DNA of 20,811 bases from a bacterium (GTDB lineage: Bacteria > Spirochaetota > UBA4802 > UBA5550). The stretch covers positions 1 through 20,811 of the forward strand of contig JAAENB010000570.1 in the NCBI GenBank assembly GCA_024224995.1, in the 5' to 3' direction. The notes beneath the pieces are model-generated. The model made no database searches, was not told the origin of the DNA, and saw only the letters and a program-made list of their open reading frames with translations. Positions 7,701 to 14,365 of the stretch are shown here, in pieces; position 1 is the stretch's first letter, and the number at the start of each line of letters is the position of its first letter. The translations under genes were made by a program, and so were the position numbers.

Positions 7701-10469
7701 CAGCGACCAGGTGGTATCTTCTTCAGGAGACCATGAGTTATAATGGAGGGGACCAAAAGAAAGCCCCTCTTCATTGGTCCAGCCCGAAGGGCGGAAATAG
7801 AAGGGCGCGTAAACCCGGTAACCGCCTTCACCCCGTTTATGAAAAACCAGGGGCATCATCCAGAAGCGTTCAAGATCGCCGACAGAGTCGTGAGCCCAGT
7901 CGAACATCCAGAACAGGTTGCGGTGGCTGCCGGTTTTTTCATCATAAGAATAATAATAGAGCGGAACAATGGGGAACCAGTAAGCGGCTTTTATGGGCTC
8001 CTGGTCCATGAATTCCTCAGCAGTGCCGCGGCGGCTTGTTAAAGAACAGGCCAGCAGTGAGATCGAGGAGTCCTTGTAGAGAGTCTCCTTTTTTTCTGTT
8101 GAGGAATAATCATAGACAGTTTCAAATCTCCGGTACGTGCCGTAAAAAGGCAGGAGATGTCGATAATACGTGCTGCTGTTCTTGCCGAGATTGATATAGA
8201 GCGGCGGAAGAATCAGGCGGTAGTCTTTGCCCTCAAACAGGAGCGGCATCATCCAGAAACGGGTCAGTTTATTATTCCGGTTCCGGCCCCAGTCGAAGAT
8301 CCAGAACAGGTTGCTGTGGCTGCCTCTATTATCATATGAATGATAATAGAGGGGAACAATGGGAGTCCAGATTGTAGATTTATAGGGTTCTTCATCCCAC
8401 TTTTTATCTCCTTTCCGTTCCGTAAAGGAAGAGGCCAGCAAAGAAATAGAAGAATCGGTGTATATCTTCTCGCTTTTTTTATCACTATAATTATACCGTG
8501 ATTTAATGGACCGGTCCGTAAAGAAAAGAGGAAGAAGATGTTTATACAACTCACCATTCCCATTCCGGGTACTCACATACAGGGGAGGCAATATATGCCG
8601 ATATCCGCTTGTGCCGGGACCTTCAAACCAGAAGGGCATTACCCATAAGCGTTCAAGCTCTTCATCTTTGTCACTGGACCAGTCGATAAACCAGAGCAGG
8701 TTTGTGTGGCTGCCTTTATTATCATAAGAATGATAATAGAGGGGAACAATGGGAGTCCAGATTGTAGATTTGTACGGTTTTTCATCCCATTTGTTTTCCC
8801 CTTTCCGTTCGGTAAAAGAACAGGCCAGCAGAGACAGGGACGAATCGGAATATATTTTCTCGCTTTTTTTCTCGCTGTAATTATACCGGGATTTAATTGA
8901 CCGGTCCGTAAAGAACAGGGGAATAAGATGTTTATACAGCTCGCCGTCACTGTACCGGGTACTGATGTAGAGTGGAGGCAATATATGCCGGTATCCATTG
9001 CTGCCGGGCCCTTCAAACCAGAAGGGCATTGCCCAGAAGCGTTCAAGCTCTTCATCTTTGTCGCTTGCCCAGTCTATAAACCAGAACAGGTTCCAGTGAG
9101 TGCCGGAACTGATATTATAGGACTTGAATATAAGGGGAACAAAAGGAGCCCAATACGTCGCATCGTAGGGTTTTTCTTCCCATTTATTTTCTCCTTTGCG
9201 GTCGGTAAAGGAACAGCCCAGCAGCGTCACTGAAGTATCGGTGTATATATTCTCGCGTTTATTGGTCGAGTAGTCGTGCCGGGAATTAATAGACCTGTCC
9301 GTAAAGAAAAGAGGAAGAAGATGTTTATACAGCTCTCCATCACCGTTCCGTGTGCTAATGTAGAGTGGAGGCAATATATGCCGATACCCGCTGCTGCCGG
9401 GCCCTTCAAACCAGAAGGGCATAACCCAGAAGCGTTCAAGCTTTTCATCTTTGTCCATGGCCCAGTCCATAAACCAGAACAGGTTCCAGTGAGTACCGGA
9501 ACTGTTATTGTAGGACTTATATATGAGGGGAACAATGGGAGCCCAGTATATTGCATCGTAGGGTTCTTCTTCCCATTTATTTTCTCCCGCCCGTTCGGTA
9601 AAAGAACAGCCCAGCAGAGTAATGGAAGAATCAGTGTATATAGTCTCACGTGAATTGTTGTTATACATGTACCGGGTTTTAACAGACCTGTCCGTAAAGA
9701 ACAGGGGAATAAGATGTTTATAGCGTTCGCCGTTACTATCCTTTGTACTGATGTAGAGCGGCGGCAGAATATGGCGGTAATTATCGCCTTCAAACCAGAG
9801 GGGCATTACCCAGAACCGTTCAAAATTTCCCCTGGAATCGTGAGCCCAGTCGAGAAACCAGAACAGGTTTGTATGGCTGCCCGAGCTTTCATTGGAAGAA
9901 TGATAGACCAGTGGAAGAATGGGAGCCCACCAGGTAGAGCCGGAACCGTTTTTATTTGAGTTGCGGTGATAAAAAAGCGGGTTTGCACGGTAGTCACTTG
10001 TATAGGATCCTTTGTAGTCTCCCCACCATATGAAGTAAAGCAGGGACCGGTCCGCGCCGGAAGCACTGAGAGTGGAAAAATAAACCGGGCTTACCGTAAG
10101 GTCGTCGCTTCCGTCGACCTGGTTAAAATAAAGTATTGGGGGAATAATGGTCCTTGACCTGTTGTCAATCTTACTGGAAAGGTTGTAGAAAAACGGCAGG
10201 ACTCGAGTTGAGGTATATTTCGGGTAATTGGTACGATTAAAGAGCCAGAAGATGGAAAATGAATAATGACCCGGCCAGTCTTCCTTTTCTACAAAAAAGG
10301 CATTTATACTGTATTTGTCTTCTTTTTCACTGCCGAATATCTTATGCTCTCCTTCGTCCAGGTCATCCCAGGAGCGTGCGGAAAGAGGACCGGAGAAGCC
10401 AAAAACAATCAGCAGAACCGTAATAAGGAAAACAGGCCGAAAAACAGACCGTAATCTAAGATGACTCAT
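4722..10469 (-). CDS. Giant exported repeat protein (1915 aa), aromatic Pro-Leu strand repeats, unknown family
   Basis: It starts at the ATG at 10469 after a strong ribosome site (AAGGGGG, 5 nt). Residues 1-31 form a signal peptide (basic start, LITVLLIVFGF core, cleavage near Leu-Ser-Ala-Arg). Residues 180-829 are five complete tandem repeats of 128-131 residues, with a sixth partial copy to about 895. Each repeat holds the same strand cores in order: WAPIVPLIY, NLFWFxDWA, RFWVMPFWFEG, YRHILPPLYIS, YKHLLPLFFTDRS, then a turn and SLLxCSFTERKGENKW. A diverged form of the unit recurs near 1590-1690, and 'xxPLYYY' cores continue to the end. A Ser/Thr/Asp/Glu-rich linker at about 1040-1150 divides the protein. 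The short alternating strands with aromatic girdles suggest a cell-surface or outer-membrane beta structure, but no known family is recognised. The upstream neighbour on the same strand is a YkgJ-type protein, 82 bp away. Confidence 0.85.
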   Translation of the reverse strand: MSHLRLRSVFRPVFLITVLLIVFGFSGPLSARSWDDLDEGEHKIFGSEKEDKYSINAFFVEKEDWPGHYSFSIFWLFNRTNYPKYTSTRVLPFFYNLSSKIDNRSRTIIPPILYFNQVDGSDDLTVSPVYFSTLSASGADRSLLYFIWWGDYKGSYTSDYRANPLFYHRNSNKNGSGSTWWAPILPLVYHSSNESSGSHTNLFWFLDWAHDSRGNFERFWVMPLWFEGDNYRHILPPLYISTKDSNGERYKHLIPLFFTDRSVKTRYMYNNNSRETIYTDSSITLLGCSFTERAGENKWEEEPYDAIYWAPIVPLIYKSYNNSSGTHWNLFWFMDWAMDKDEKLERFWVMPFWFEGPGSSGYRHILPPLYISTRNGDGELYKHLLPLFFTDRSINSRHDYSTNKRENIYTDTSVTLLGCSFTDRKGENKWEEKPYDATYWAPFVPLIFKSYNISSGTHWNLFWFIDWASDKDEELERFWAMPFWFEGPGSNGYRHILPPLYISTRYSDGELYKHLIPLFFTDRSIKSRYNYSEKKSEKIYSDSSLSLLACSFTERKGENKWDEKPYKSTIWTPIVPLYYHSYDNKGSHTNLLWFIDWSSDKDEELERLWVMPFWFEGPGTSGYRHILPPLYVSTRNGNGELYKHLLPLFFTDRSIKSRYNYSDKKSEKIYTDSSISLLASSFTERKGDKKWDEEPYKSTIWTPIVPLYYHSYDNRGSHSNLFWIFDWGRNRNNKLTRFWMMPLLFEGKDYRLILPPLYINLGKNSSTYYRHLLPFYGTYRRFETVYDYSSTEKKETLYKDSSISLLACSLTSRRGTAEEFMDQEPIKAAYWFPIVPLYYYSYDEKTGSHRNLFWMFDWAHDSVGDLERFWMMPLVFHKRGEGGYRVYAPFYFRPSGWTNEEGLSFGPLHYNSWSPEEDTTWSLLYYSHKEYAANDTAKINPESYYTHFFPLYWAWKSEESKGKIFLPFSIEYEDDDDYVELNCLAISKSSLISPVTPSIGFDIGQYKGKWYWDTDISWLYNMISFSNRTIISDPTKKNEVNKSFSREFRKEQEKNLAENTADTIPVEMAESSADAAPGTTSETTTGESSGTNSSDIAVDNAEDFFGTPDTPIDSSTNDSINSSISGSQEETDLTGTPHLSRKREFDREHSSSFFGWKVLFGLMAYERGDTKRHFRLLPLSYLTWDTESEDRVFVLPVPPIISYQSEQDKLGYLVIFPFFGGQYDNGSYSRAYLVNLFWDEYDIKRKWSEQSILWPFFNCYDSPNASGWRIFPLFWHKWNAADTTETSKNISFLHYNRHTIDKESGKTLYNKILNPFIYYKDSNGTEYEEEYSQKGSYFTVWSPLLPIFSYSNEKIFSGADSHQYAMDKSSFLFPLYYWSEEIESTYIEGKEKSDFMLIGLPFLYYRSIKTPAADDRTNEDTLFLLGFYYYNSPVMTKSHFLGGLFSYENLPLHGSKSYKLLYGLFGVTSMNGYAKSHILPLYYYNGDPREWELALFMGLYNSSGYNKRINPRFGSTSYTVDSRVSKHWLIPLFYYKGSHGPRSKETNINKNTVIAKSPPYSAYTFFSPLWYRDYESIGTGADTQYTSSFWFPLIPLVYRYADNSRTHWNFLWLIDNNSYNEEVKNYNRFFFLPFIYTRSDDSGYHTNILGFIDWEKHEKEDRTDFWVLPIVSRHSGYTNHLLIYPLLTYIGTSPEETSVFCLGTYWNYTPQYEYQNILYLFEHRNIIEQEMDSYYLAMRMAEYTTSPEITRFRLAWGLLASYEGKVKSSDFDFSILQLLVTARRDGGELSHSVLPLYYYKQNPGSWSLLSPATLSYFSKDKDGDFDLGLLGLAYYRNNKISEGYDRRMWLLGTLYDEVKRPERGYHFWGSFWGLLWGYETEDETGYKKFSILKGLYKQVQRDNRTKNTFLWVITI
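7785..9932 (-). repeat. Tandem 384-393 bp coding repeats within the giant protein gene
   Basis: Unit boundaries, counting from the WWAP/YWAP core, are 9932-9549, 9548-9156, 9155-8763, 8762-8373, 8372-7983 and a partial 7982 to about 7785. Neighbouring units are also close at the DNA level. For example 44 bp at 8338-8381 are identical to 8728-8771, exactly 390 bp apart, which shows recent duplication or gene conversion. The array is a likely site of copy-number change by recombination. Confidence 0.85.
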
Positions 10470-10551
10470 ACATTCCCCCTTTTAATATTACTATTGTACT
10501 TAAAAAGAGAGCTTCCTGCCTCCTGATACCAGCAATTACTGAAATTGAGAG

Positions 10552-10956
10552 TTACAGCTTCTTAAATTTCCAATCTATCTTCTTTTTGCTAAGGTATTTC
10601 TCAAACTCATCTACTTTTGAGAAGTAGATACTGAAGGGAGAATCGTAAAATTCGCACTCATATTCCGTATTGCCGTGGCCTCTGCATATTTTAGGCCGCG
10701 TGGTATAAATACCGCACTGGTTCTTTTTAGTCTGAGACTCACAGGGAGTCCTGAATTCCACATACCATTTTTTGTCGTGATCCACGAATACGTTTACATC
10801 TTTATGGAGTAAATACCAGCGAATATGGTCATAATCGGTTTTTGTAGTGGGTTTGTCTATTTCAATGGCAATATATTTGCAGCAAGTACCCCCGCATTCC
10901 TCGCACGGGGGGATAAACTCCTTTTCACTCAATGGGATACCGTCCTTTAACACCAA
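10552..10956 (-). CDS. YkgJ-family CxxCxxCC metal-binding protein
   Basis: 134 residues with the family's cysteine signature: C18-E-E-C21-G-G-T-C25-C26 near the N-terminus, then C72, C81-G-I-Y-x-x-R-P-x-x-C91-R. The eight or so conserved cysteines are thought to hold zinc or an Fe-S cluster. The exact function of the family is unsettled. It is soluble, with no signal peptide. No ATG fits: the frame opens with TTG at 10956 directly followed by GTG at 10953, with only a distant G-rich ribosome site (GGGGG about 13 nt upstream), so the start is uncertain and expression may be low. It ends 82 bp before the giant exported protein on the same strand and could be co-transcribed with it. Whether the two work together is unknown. 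Confidence 0.85.
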   Translation of the reverse strand: MVLKDGIPLSEKEFIPPCEECGGTCCKYIAIEIDKPTTKTDYDHIRWYLLHKDVNVFVDHDKKWYVEFRTPCESQTKKNQCGIYTTRPKICRGHGNTEYECEFYDSPFSIYFSKVDEFEKYLSKKKIDWKFKKL

Positions 10957-11044
10957 TAGTTTTTTTATTCCCCCACTTTTCGAGCAAATACATATTCGTC
11001 AAGCCTGAAAAAAATTTCTTTACAAAAACAGGAGTGGAAAGCAG

Positions 11045-11084
11045 GGTAATCGGTGGCCCTACGGGCCGGGTTATCGGTAATCGG
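11045..11084. repeat. Dispersed 40-bp repeat with GGCCC..GGGCC core, copy 1
   Basis: A core GGCCCTACGGGCC hairpin is flanked by TAATCGGT on the left and TATCGGTAATCGG on the right. A near-identical copy at 17320-17360 differs mainly in the hairpin loop. It is non-coding and lies in the gap 10957-11332, which also holds a GAACTT/GAACCTTGAAC tandem (about 11114-11134), a TTTCTTAAGAGTGCGGACCCC module (11134-11154) and the structured element at 11208-11326. Confidence 0.7.
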
Positions 11085-11207
11085 TTTGGGAGAAGAACTC
11101 CCGGCTGAAAACCTCGAACTTCGAACCTTGAACTTTCTTAAGAGTGCGGACCCCACTGAGCGGGGAAAAAATACGTCAGAAACTTGATAGTACTGCGAGC
11201 TGCATCC

Positions 11208-11326
11208 GGCTTGAAAGTATGGGCACCTTCGGTTGTGAGGACTGTTTGAGCAACGCGAGTTCCGCAGCAATCCAAAGAGCCCATACTTTCAAGCCTGCTT
11301 ACATGCATAATTTAGTTTCTTAAGAG
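11208..11326 (+). repeat. Structured inverted-arm element, copy A
   Basis: The left arm 11208-11223 and right arm 11280-11295 pair perfectly over 16 bp. They enclose a loop whose bases, together with part of the right arm (11231-11286, 56 nt), are identical to the reverse complement of 20715-20770. The conserved part includes GAGGACTGTTTGAGCAACGC. A 3' flank (ACATGCAxAATTTAG then TTTCTTAAGAG, 11301-11326) is shared too. The arms differ from those of copy B but remain complementary within this copy. It could be a structured RNA, a mobile hairpin element or a regulatory leader. The identity is unknown. It ends 6 nt before the ATG of the Omp85-type gene. Confidence 0.75.
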
Positions 11327-11332
11327 GCACAA

Positions 11333-12637
11333 ATGAAAATAAAAGCAATAGCATCTTTAGTCTGCATAACAATATTACTACTGACTTCCCTTCTTCAAGC
11401 CGGGGAGCTTTCGGAAAAGGTGCTGGAAAAGAAAAGAGAGGGCTGGTATCCGTCGGGGATGCCTTTGCTGAATTTTGATTCCGACAATGGGCTGGGGCTT
11501 GGGGGCAGGCTGATTCTTTTTTATAACGGAAAAAAAGACGATCCTTATTTTAAGAATTCTCCTTATTTTTACAATATCGCGCTCCAGGGATTTGCCACAA
11601 CAAAGGGCTTTCACAATCATTTTATAGCCGCAGATATGCCCTACCTGGGAGGAACTAAATTACGGCTTGCGGCAGCGGCAGGCTACCGGCAGTTGTTAAA
11701 TGGAAATTATTACGGCAGGGGCAAAGATTCCAATGACCTGGTAAATCCCGATACAGGGCAGGTTTACCGGAATTATAAGGAATACCGTGAGTATTATCTT
11801 GAAGCCGGGGATAAATCGAATTATAAGTATAATAACTATACCATCCGGGAACCACTGGGGGCTCTCAGCCTCTATTATGATTTAACTGAAAATATTAAGA
11901 TCCATACCGGTTTTATGTTTAAATGGACCAGGGTGGAGACCTGGGGAGGAGATGAGTTTGAATTTGAAAATTCCACGGTAACAGCAGCTCCAACCAGGGT
12001 TGAGCGGGAAAACCTGGGAAATGAGGACGGCTGGATAAATTCAATCCGTTTTGGCATAGGCTATGATACCCGGGATCATGAGATTGATCCGCGGGAAGGG
12101 GTTTTTATTGATTATACAGCCCGGATTGCCACCTTTGTTCTGGGCTCAGAGTATAATTATCACCGGTCCACTGTTGGGATCAGGTATTTCTTTACCCTCA
12201 TGAACTTTCTAACGTTCGCGACCCGCATCGGGTATACCACAACAACGGGCCATGTCCCGTTTCATGAGCTGGGGACTTTTCAGTATCTTTTAACTGAAGC
12301 GGTCTTTGCCCTGGGAAATCCCTATTCTCTCAGGGGATATCCCGCTGCCAGGTTTGTGGGCAATACCATGACAAACGGGAATATCGAGGCCCGGCTTCAA
12401 TTTGCCGAAATCACGGTTCTGGATCACCTGTTTGAGTTCAAACTTATTGCCTTTTGCGACACAGGCAGTGTTTTCAACAGTTTTTCCGAGTCCTTTACGG
12501 AATGGGGAAATTATCATGTGGGCTATGGCGGAGGACTGGCCATTGCCTGGAACCAGTCTTTTGTTATGCATGTCTATTTTGGGGCCAGCGCCGAGACTAT
12601 GACGCTGTCGCTGAATTTTTATCACGCGGTGAATTAG
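11333..12637 (+). CDS. Omp85/BamA-superfamily outer-membrane barrel without POTRA domains
   Basis: 434 residues. A signal peptide (1-22, LVCITILLLTSL core, cleavage after Gln-Ala) leads to the outer membrane. There is no room for POTRA domains. Residues 39-66 (YPSGMPLLNFDSDNGLGLGG) resemble the short N-terminal DUF5982-type start found in stand-alone Omp85 proteins. Barrel hallmarks are visible: YDTRDHEIDPREG at 244-256 (the usual D-T-R-D/N...P-x-G strand turn) and SLRGYPAARFVGN at 332-344, the conserved lid-loop (L/V)-R-G-(F/Y) motif of the superfamily. It ends in an aromatic strand (LSLNFYHAVN). BamA itself is about twice as long, so this is an accessory member that may secrete or insert a partner protein or lipid. 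The ribosome site AAGAGG is supplied by the last bases of repeat element A. It is convergent with nnr. Confidence 0.85.
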   Translation: MKIKAIASLVCITILLLTSLLQAGELSEKVLEKKREGWYPSGMPLLNFDSDNGLGLGGRLILFYNGKKDDPYFKNSPYFYNIALQGFATTKGFHNHFIAADMPYLGGTKLRLAAAAGYRQLLNGNYYGRGKDSNDLVNPDTGQVYRNYKEYREYYLEAGDKSNYKYNNYTIREPLGALSLYYDLTENIKIHTGFMFKWTRVETWGGDEFEFENSTVTAAPTRVERENLGNEDGWINSIRFGIGYDTRDHEIDPREGVFIDYTARIATFVLGSEYNYHRSTVGIRYFFTLMNFLTFATRIGYTTTTGHVPFHELGTFQYLLTEAVFALGNPYSLRGYPAARFVGNTMTNGNIEARLQFAEITVLDHLFEFKLIAFCDTGSVFNSFSESFTEWGNYHVGYGGGLAIAWNQSFVMHVYFGASAETMTLSLNFYHAVN

Positions 12638-12649
12638 AGGCAGTTTGAT

Positions 12650-12723
12650 GTTTGAAGTTTGAAGTGTGAAGTTAAAGAAATCCCGCGAAACGGGCAAAAA
12701 ACTTCAAACATTAAACTTCAAAC
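12650..12723. repeat. Inverted TTTGAAG repeat with inner GC hairpin, between convergent genes
   Basis: Arms 12650-12673 and 12700-12723 match at 21 of 24 positions and enclose a small CCCG-CGAAA-CGGG hairpin followed by CAAAAAA. It sits between the convergent Omp85 and nnr genes and may end transcription or protect both messages. The right arm reaches into nnr and encodes its last residues and stop. A related GTTTGAAGTTTGAAGTT stretch lies at about 16316-16333, just after arsR. Confidence 0.7.
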
Positions 12724-14362
12724 TTTCTTTTTGTACCTTACGAATATACTCAATCACATCCGTCGCCTTGAGCGTATCCGTCCCATTTTCGCTGCAAAAA
12801 AGTTCTGCGGCTTTGCCGTGGATAAAGGCTCCCAGTGCAGCGGTTTCCGTGATGGGCAGGTTTTTGAGCATAAGGGCGCCCGTAATTCCCGAGAGAACAT
12901 CACCGGAGCCGCCTGTTGCCAGGGCCGGGCAGCCGCTGGAGTTGATATAAGAATTAACGCAGTCTGATATAATTGTGGCAGGCCCCTTTAGCAGGCAAGT
13001 GCTTCCGGTAATACGGGCCAGTTCTTTTGCTGCTTGAAGCCTGTTCCGCTTTATTTCCGAAACCTCTTTTTCCATGAGCCGTGAAGCTTCAAAGAAATGA
13101 GGGGTGATAATATATTCAAGGCCCGGGCCTGTTTTTACTGTTTTGTTTTCCTTGAGATAATCCACAAGATGAAAGAGCCCGTCACCGTCAATAAGTACCC
13201 GTCTAATGCCAAAATCCGTCAACGAATCCATAATTTCAAAAAATATTTTCCGCGCAAGAGCGGAACGGCCCATTCCCGGACCAATGACCAGGGCGTCGTA
13301 GGATCTTTTTAAAGAAGAAAGGTTCGATGCTTCGGCTCCGCTCAGCACAGGGGTTCGAGGTTCGATGCTTCGGCTCCGCTCAGCACAGGGGTTCGAGGTT
13401 GGGGAGATTGGATCTTTAATCGAATCTTTAATCGAAAGGGTTATTAGTTCGGGGATTTTTCCCGCGATAATGGAACGGGCTTTTTCTGTGGTGAGCAGGG
13501 AAATAAGACCTACTCCGGTTTCAAGGGCGCTCGCGGCAGTCATCATAATGGCCCCTTCCATGGAGTCGAAACCGCCGATTAAGAGGAGGTGGCCCCTGTC
13601 TCCTTTATGGATATCGGAATCGAAATTATTGATCTCTTCGGGGAGAGGGATATATTTACGGAGAAACGAGCCGGTTACCAGTTCGGTTTTCAGCTCATCC
13701 GATTCAGTAAGGGACCGGGGGAAACCAATATCAGCAATTGAAAGTTCCCCGGTGTATTCTTTACCGGGAAAGGTAACCAGGGATATTTTTGGCAGCCCAA
13801 TAGTAACGGTATACCGGGCATACACAACCTCACCCAGGGGAGCTTCACCATTCGAAGGGAGACCGCTGGGAATATCAACAGCAAGTACCCGGGTACCGGA
13901 TTTGTTCATACGGGTAATCACATCGGCAATGATGCCGCGAACGGTTCCCTGGAAACCGGTGCCAAGCATGGCATCAATAATAAGCCAATACCCGGAAAAG
14001 TCAATAGACCCGATCGCGGCATCCGTCACTTCATTAATAAGAAGCCCGGAGCTGGCGCAGAGATCCATATATATTTTCGACGCTGCCGAAACCCTGTCTT
14101 TATTTCCCGTAAGAAAAATATGCGTGTTAATTCCGGCGTTGGCAAGAAAATACGCGATTACAAATCCGTCACCACCATTGTTGCCGGGACCGCAAAACAC
14201 CGCAACAACGTGTTTTTTACTATGGTCGTTGAGGATATGTTCAAGGCAGAAGTCAGCAGCGGATTTCCCGGCAAAGCCCATGAGCACTTCGCCGGGAATA
14301 CCATGCCGGGTAATGGTACTACGGTCAATCTCCTGCATCTGTTCGGCAGTAACAACTTTCAT
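12704..14362 (-). CDS. nnr: Bifunctional NAD(P)H-hydrate epimerase / ADP-dependent dehydratase
   Basis: 552 residues. The N-terminal YjeF-type epimerase domain has GPGNNGGDG (58-66), D130-A-M-L-G-T-G and D163-I-P-S-G-L. The C-terminal dehydratase domain (from about 245) has GHLLLIGG (257-264), IGPGMG (360-365), IDGDGLF, TPHFFEASRL (420-429), LLKGPATII and the catalytic A-T-G-G-S-G-D488. Together they repair hydrated NADH and NADPH. All key residues are present, so it should work. It is about 40-50 residues longer than usual because residues about 323-348 are encoded by a tandem 38-bp repeat (13321-13396). This sits before the nucleotide-binding IGPGMG motif, probably in a surface loop. The ribosome site GGGAG lies in the last codons of the upstream lipoprotein gene, 3 bp away, so translation is coupled. 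The last residues (SLKFNV) come from a dispersed repeat. Confidence 0.95.
   Translation of the reverse strand: MKVVTAEQMQEIDRSTITRHGIPGEVLMGFAGKSAADFCLEHILNDHSKKHVVAVFCGPGNNGGDGFVIAYFLANAGINTHIFLTGNKDRVSAASKIYMDLCASSGLLINEVTDAAIGSIDFSGYWLIIDAMLGTGFQGTVRGIIADVITRMNKSGTRVLAVDIPSGLPSNGEAPLGEVVYARYTVTIGLPKISLVTFPGKEYTGELSIADIGFPRSLTESDELKTELVTGSFLRKYIPLPEEINNFDSDIHKGDRGHLLLIGGFDSMEGAIMMTAASALETGVGLISLLTTEKARSIIAGKIPELITLSIKDSIKDPISPTSNPCAERSRSIEPRTPVLSGAEASNLSSLKRSYDALVIGPGMGRSALARKIFFEIMDSLTDFGIRRVLIDGDGLFHLVDYLKENKTVKTGPGLEYIITPHFFEASRLMEKEVSEIKRNRLQAAKELARITGSTCLLKGPATIISDCVNSYINSSGCPALATGGSGDVLSGITGALMLKNLPITETAALGAFIHGKAAELFCSENGTDTLKATDVIEYIRKVQKESLKFNV
13321..13396. repeat. Two tandem 38-bp repeats inserted in frame in nnr
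   Basis: Units 13321-13358 and 13359-13396 are identical. As 38 is not a multiple of 3, the same DNA is read in two frames, giving SNPCAERSRSIEPRT and then PVLSGAEASN. The insertion as a whole keeps the frame. A 12-bp tandem (TCTTTAATCGAA twice) follows at about 13413, giving SIKDSIKD. The CAERSRSIE/LSGAEASN peptide style is typical of small palindromic repeats inserted in coding regions. Confidence 0.85.
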
Positions 14363-14365
14363 TGA

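Noticed and set aside
5430..10454. Many open frames on the plus strand and in other frames opposite the giant protein (up to 254 aa)
   Set aside because: They follow the repeat period of the real gene, lack ribosome sites and known motifs, and are shadows of the biased codon use in the tandem array.
10965..11270. 101-aa minus-strand open frame in the gap before the Omp85 gene
   Set aside because: It consists of dispersed repeats and the structured element; the matching copy near 20.7 kb differs by arm-length changes that would break a frame.
11208..11326. Integron attC site
   Set aside because: The paired arms and the GACTG...AACGC core recall attC hairpins, but I find no GTTRRRY/RYYYAAC core sites at the ends and no integrase in the window.
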